The position numbers and the translations under genes are program-made. Below are positions 42,801 to 45,320 of a stretch of DNA of 45,320 nucleotides, one piece after another. The stretch is from the NCBI GenBank assembly GCA_016871775.1, contig VHCI01000015.1:1-45320 (forward strand), in the 5' to 3' direction. The notes below the pieces were generated by a model. It ran no database searches, was not told where the DNA came from, and saw only the letters and a program-made list of their open reading frames with translations. This DNA is from Verrucomicrobiota bacterium (GTDB lineage: Bacteria; Verrucomicrobiota; Verrucomicrobiia; Opitutales; Opitutaceae). Numbering within the stretch: position 1 is the stretch's first letter; each line of letters opens with the position of its first letter.

Positions 42801-45320
42801 GTGCCGTTGGGCAGGAAGCGGACGAGGTTGCCGCCGGTGGTTCCGGAGAGGTTGGCGAACGTGCCGCCGAGGAGCAGGCGGCCGCGGGCGTCGACGGCGA
42901 CGGCGGTGATCTCGCCGGAGAGACGAGTGGCGGTGGCGGCGGCGGCGAAGGCGGAGCGCAGCGTGCCATTGGCGGCGAGCCAGGCGAAGCCGCCGAGCTG
43001 GGTCGGGACCGGGGCGCCGGTGGTGCGCACGGCGACCGCGTGGACGGGGCCGTCGGTGGCGAGGGCGGGCGAGAAGTCGGGGTCGGGCGTGCCCTCGGCG
43101 CGGAAGCGGGCGAGGTTCGTGCCGCGCGAGCCGCCGAGATCGGAGAACTGCCCCACCGCGAGCACGCGGCCGTCGGGCTGCAGCGCGAGGGCGTTGACCA
43201 CGGCGGTCGGCACGCCGCCGGCGGCCGCGTCGAAGGCGAGGTCCACGGCGCCGGTGGCGAGGAGGCGGGCGAAGTTGCGGCGGGCCACGGGGGCGGCCGT
43301 GCCCGCCGGCCGCAGCGAGGTGAAGGCGCCGCCGATGAAGAGCCGGCCGTCGGCCTGCAGGCGCAGGGAGTCGACCCGGTTGCCCGGGGACTCGCTCAGG
43401 TCGAGGTCGAAGGAGGCGTCCACCGTGCCGTCGGCGTTCAGGCGGGCGGCGTACTTGCGGAGCGTGAAGGTGGCGGCCCCGTTGGGCTGCAGCGTGGTGA
43501 AGGCGCCGCCGATCACGACCTTGCCGTCCGCTTGGCGCGCGGAGACCAGCACGTTGCCGTTCGCATTCGGGTTGTAAGTGGCGTCGAGGTTGCCGTTCGC
43601 CTCGAGGCGGGCGATCCGGTTGCGGACCGGCGCGGCGTCGACCGTCGAGTCGCCGTCGCGCTTCACCTTGTCGAGCTTGCCGTCGGAGCCGATCACGGTG
43701 GTGAACGCGCCGCCGATCACGACCTTGCCGTCCGCTTGAAGGGCAAGGGTGCTGACCTGCCCGTTGAGGGTGGGCTGGAAGGTGGTGTCGAGCGCGCCGG
43801 AGGACTCGAGGCGGGCGAGATAGCCACGGCTCACGAACGAGGCGTTGGTGTTGCTGCTGGCGCCCGGCCGCACCGCGCTGAACAGGCCGGCGATCAGCAG
43901 CTTGCCATCGGGCTGGAGCGCGACCGCGGAGACGGTGGAGTTCGGGTTCGGGTCGAAGGTCGTGTCGAGGGTGCCGTTGGCATTGAGGCGCACCAAGTTC
44001 GAGCGGAAGCCGGACTCGGTGGCGCCGTGGGGGGTGACCGAGTTAAAGGTGCCGCCGACCAGAATGCGACCGTCGGAGAGAACCAGCAGCGTGCCGACGG
44101 GGCCGTCGAACACGGGGAAGAAGTCGGGGTCGACCGCGCCGTTGGGGTTGATCCGCACCAGGCGCTCGCGGCGGGCGCCGGCCGCGGTGGTGAAGGCGCC
44201 GGCGGCTAGGATCTTGCCGTCCGCCTGCAGGGCCAGGGCGAACACGCGGTCGTTGAGCTCGGGCTTGAAATCGGGATCTAGCGCGCCGTCTGCGTTCAGC
44301 CGCGCGAGGTAGGTGCGGGCCGAACCCGCCACGCTGGTGAAGGAACCTCCGATCACGACCTTTCCGTCAGGCTGCGTCACCGAGGCGAGCGTCCGGCCGC
44401 CCGCGTCCAGCGCGAAGGTCGCGTCGAGCGAGCCGTTGCCGTTGACGCGCGCGACCCGGTTGCGCACCAGCGCGGTGGTCGCCCCCTCGGGCGTGGCGCG
44501 GGTGAAGACGCCGCCGAGGACTGCCTTGCCGTCCGCCTGCACCGCGACCGCGTTAACCGTCCCGTTGAGGCTGGGGGCGAAGGCGGTGTCGACGGAGCCA
44601 TCGGGGAGGAAGCGCGCGACGAAGGCCCGGACCACGGAGGCCGCACCCTTGCCCCAAACCGAGGTAAAGGCGCCGGCGACCACGATCATCCCGTCGCCCT
44701 GCACGGTGACGAAGCCGGCCGGGCCGTTCACCCGCGGGTAGAAGTCACCGTCCACGGAGCCATCGACCTTAAGCCGAGCGAAGCGCTGGAGCGGCAGCGG
44801 GGATTCGGCCCCCGAGGGCTGCAAGGCGGTAAAGCCGCCCACCAGGAGCACCTTGCCGTCGCGCTGCACGGCCACGCCGTTGACCACGTTATTGGCATTA
44901 GGATTGAAGCCGCCGTCGAGGGAGCCGTCCGCGTTGAGGCGGGCGAGCCGGTTGCGGGTGACCGCGGCGCCGGCACCCCCGGGCGCAAAGGTGGTGAAGC
45001 CGCCGGCAACGACCAGGCGGTTGTCCACGTGCAGGGCCAGCCCGAGCACGATACCGTTGGGCGAGGGGTTGAAGGCGGCGTCGAGGGAGCCGTCCGCGTT
45101 GAAGCGGGCGAGGTAATTGCGGGTCACCGCGGCGGCCGCGCCGGGCGCCTGGACGGTGGTGAAGGTGCCGCCGGCGACGATCCGGCCATCCGGCTGCACG
45201 AGCACGGTGTGGACCTGGGGCTGGAGGGGGCCGGCAAGGCTGGGGGCGAAGCCCACGTCGGGGGTGCCGTCCGCGTTGAGGCGGGCGAGGCGGTTGCGTG
45301 TGACCGCGGCGCCCGTGACG
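39866..45320 (-). CDS. Giant delta-60 repeat protein, 5'-truncated by the window edge
   Basis: More than 1810 residues are visible and the open frame continues past the right edge, so the start is not seen; GTG and internal starts in the window are not the true start. Most of it (41130-45320) is about 26 delta-60-type repeats of 55-75 residues with the core VLQPDGKVVVGGAFT and the alternating ARLNADGSLDxxFNP, a beta-propeller-like secreted fold. A linker (about 40660-41130) with EQSVDLVTWSVLG follows, then two copies of a 130-residue module (40256-40654 and 39869-40255) that share RLxNxSxxGR, RxLxRGxGPxL and PGxYTxQxS. It is probably surface-exposed or released. No catalytic site is visible. 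It stands alone on its strand. Confidence 0.9.
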   Translation of the reverse strand, partial: VTGAAVTRNRLARLNADGTPDVGFAPSLAGPLQPQVHTVLVQPDGRIVAGGTFTTVQAPGAAAAVTRNYLARFNADGSLDAAFNPSPNGIVLGLALHVDNRLVVAGGFTTFAPGGAGAAVTRNRLARLNADGSLDGGFNPNANNVVNGVAVQRDGKVLLVGGFTALQPSGAESPLPLQRFARLKVDGSVDGDFYPRVNGPAGFVTVQGDGMIVVAGAFTSVWGKGAASVVRAFVARFLPDGSVDTAFAPSLNGTVNAVAVQADGKAVLGGVFTRATPEGATTALVRNRVARVNGNGSLDATFALDAGGRTLASVTQPDGKVVIGGSFTSVAGSARTYLARLNADGALDPDFKPELNDRVFALALQADGKILAAGAFTTAAGARRERLVRINPNGAVDPDFFPVFDGPVGTLLVLSDGRILVGGTFNSVTPHGATESGFRSNLVRLNANGTLDTTFDPNPNSTVSAVALQPDGKLLIAGLFSAVRPGASSNTNASFVSRGYLARLESSGALDTTFQPTLNGQVSTLALQADGKVVIGGAFTTVIGSDGKLDKVKRDGDSTVDAAPVRNRIARLEANGNLDATYNPNANGNVLVSARQADGKVVIGGAFTTLQPNGAATFTLRKYAARLNADGTVDASFDLDLSESPGNRVDSLRLQADGRLFIGGAFTSLRPAGTAAPVARRNFARLLATGAVDLAFDAAAGGVPTAVVNALALQPDGRVLAVGQFSDLGGSRGTNLARFRAEGTPDPDFSPALATDGPVHAVAVRTTGAPVPTQLGGFAWLAANGTLRSAFAAAATATRLSGEITAVAVDARGRLLLGGTFANLSGTTGGNLVRFLPNGTIDASFNPRPNGAVAAIVVQPDTRILVVGSFTTVSDTARNRIARIDDNGSLDVTYDPSANAAISSLVLQPDGKAVVGGAFTSFTPNLTSTAVPRSYLARVNENGTIDTNYNPSPNSNVNALVLQADGKVVAGGLFTSVIPNATGTPVTRNHLARFNADGSLDTGYNPNPNAQVDALGAAGSQLVVGGAFSSLQPGAAGATVERSGLARLNADGTVDGAFNPSPNGGVRAVAVQADGAVVLGGSFSALRPGGGASVTRNRLARVARDGSLDLDFNPDIRGSINVVSALVDGTLLVGGNFSDLQLSGSVIVGGDFSVIGGVGARHLAMLNDNGSVATSFQPRPNAPVRALLALPDGRVLAGGAFTSIGGAARANLVRLNADGGLDAAFDPAVPQAVFALALQPDGRILAGHASGLLRLNANGSADASFSAAVTGPVTGLAVQPDGRILALQGRTLVRLTAAGASAGATLATGDLRAFTLLADGGIVVAGAGAITPATGAARSHLLLLAPGGELVTAFNPAPDAAVTALAAQADGRLMAAGRFRVIGGVGRPALARLSSIGVGGQTLGVAANRGSVTLSRTGPVGEASAVVFEQSVDLVTWSVLGSGVRAAGAAAWQLAGLNLPANGSFYVRARAIVAGSAGISGGIQESVREFNYASPVPGLAIPGSITTAPSSAAAQAVIDGATGILPRSVVSLVPGEGTVEIRVQGDTAAAGAGPARLANLSTRGRVEPGFPLVLGFAIAGDEPRRVLVRGAGPALEAFGVNGALQAPRLELQRTDGQRVTGNEGWGSAADIARVAGETGAFPFRAGSADSAAVVLLAPGTYTIQISDARGAGGVALAEIYDAGAGERSRLVNVSSLGRAGTGFDALISGFVLEGGAAARLLLRGVGPGLTRLGGLVAAEDPALALYDGAGVALGANDNWVASVPEVAEAAVRSGAFALVPGSRDAAVLATLPAGVYTVQVSAAGGGPALLEVYEVRY
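41130..45320 (-). repeat. Coding array of about 26 delta-60 repeats
   Basis: The protein-level repeat is visible also in DNA as recurring blocks coding for LQADGKVVIGGAFTT and RLNADGTVD, spaced roughly 165-225 bases. Copies differ by many substitutions, so this is an old expansion; the most alike neighbours are the units near 43500 and 43710, both reading DGKVVIGGAFTT. The array is not CRISPR-like: there are no constant short repeats with unique spacers. Confidence 0.85.

Noticed and set aside
41300-44209. Long plus-strand frame opposite the delta-60 protein
   Set aside because: It is the complement of a repeat array, so it looks repetitive itself; the minus strand carries the recognised repeats and C-terminal modules.
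41130-45320. CRISPR-like or recent tandem DNA repeat
   Set aside because: Units are long, diverged and in frame with a protein; there are no short constant repeats with spacers.

Overview
The window is very GC-rich by eye and gene-dense, with no gene-free stretch longer than about 220 bases. The gene content points to Verrucomicrobiota, most likely an Opitutaceae-like member. The pointers are a planctomycete-type cytochrome/DUF1549/DUF1553 protein followed by DUF1501, a DUF1080 protein, two Tat-exported Gfo/Idh/MocA oxidoreductases, a CE15 glucuronoyl esterase, an FAD-free single-chain glycyl-tRNA synthetase, a PPi-dependent phosphofructokinase, TonB receptors with a carboxypeptidase-like N-terminal domain, and a giant delta-60 repeat protein. 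The taxon is inferred from gene content only; there is no rRNA or tRNA in the window and I see no mobile element or CRISPR array.

Layout, left to right. 1-4607 (minus): a YdjM-type membrane hydrolase, a DUF1080 secreted hydrolase, a TonB-dependent receptor and the start of a lipoprotein that runs off the left edge. 4697-8481 (plus): a bacterial nitric oxide synthase oxygenase, a Gfo/Idh/MocA lipoprotein and an FG-GAP repeat protein. 8635-10660 (plus): a decayed SGNH-hydrolase fragment, undecaprenyl-diphosphate phosphatase (uppP) and a small secreted coiled-coil protein. 10731-13650: cinA and uvrC, divergent. 13709-23892: sulfatase, quinone oxidoreductase (minus), the PSD1/DUF1501 pair, CE15 esterase (minus), a HEAT-like protein and a second Gfo/Idh/MocA protein. 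23917-28557: a small unknown protein (minus), an M1 peptidase with a coupled DUF6702 protein, and pfp. 28612-32810 (minus): htrA followed by eboD and eboF. 32969-39813: a GDSL-esterase autotransporter (minus), a large TonB receptor, an orphan AbrB/MazE-like protein and glycyl-tRNA synthetase. 39866-45320 (minus): a beta-propeller-like delta-60 repeat protein whose start lies beyond the right edge.

Taken together, the accessory genes suggest a heterotroph that takes apart plant or algal polysaccharide: receptors for uptake, sulfatase and CE15 esterase for removing substituents, DUF1080 and Gfo/Idh/MocA enzymes for oxidised or 3-keto sugars, and the cytochrome-bearing PSD1/DUF1501 pair. Housekeeping genes are scattered between them. 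Across the window, start codons almost never have a Shine-Dalgarno sequence and are often preceded by C/T-rich leaders, and several stop codons sit in or beside strong hairpins.

The points most worth a second look are the UvrC that lacks the four iron-sulfur cysteines, the htrA-eboD-eboF operon with only two of six ebo genes, the nitric oxide synthase without a reductase, the Shine-Dalgarno-less starts, and the giant repeat protein with its duplicated C-terminal module.
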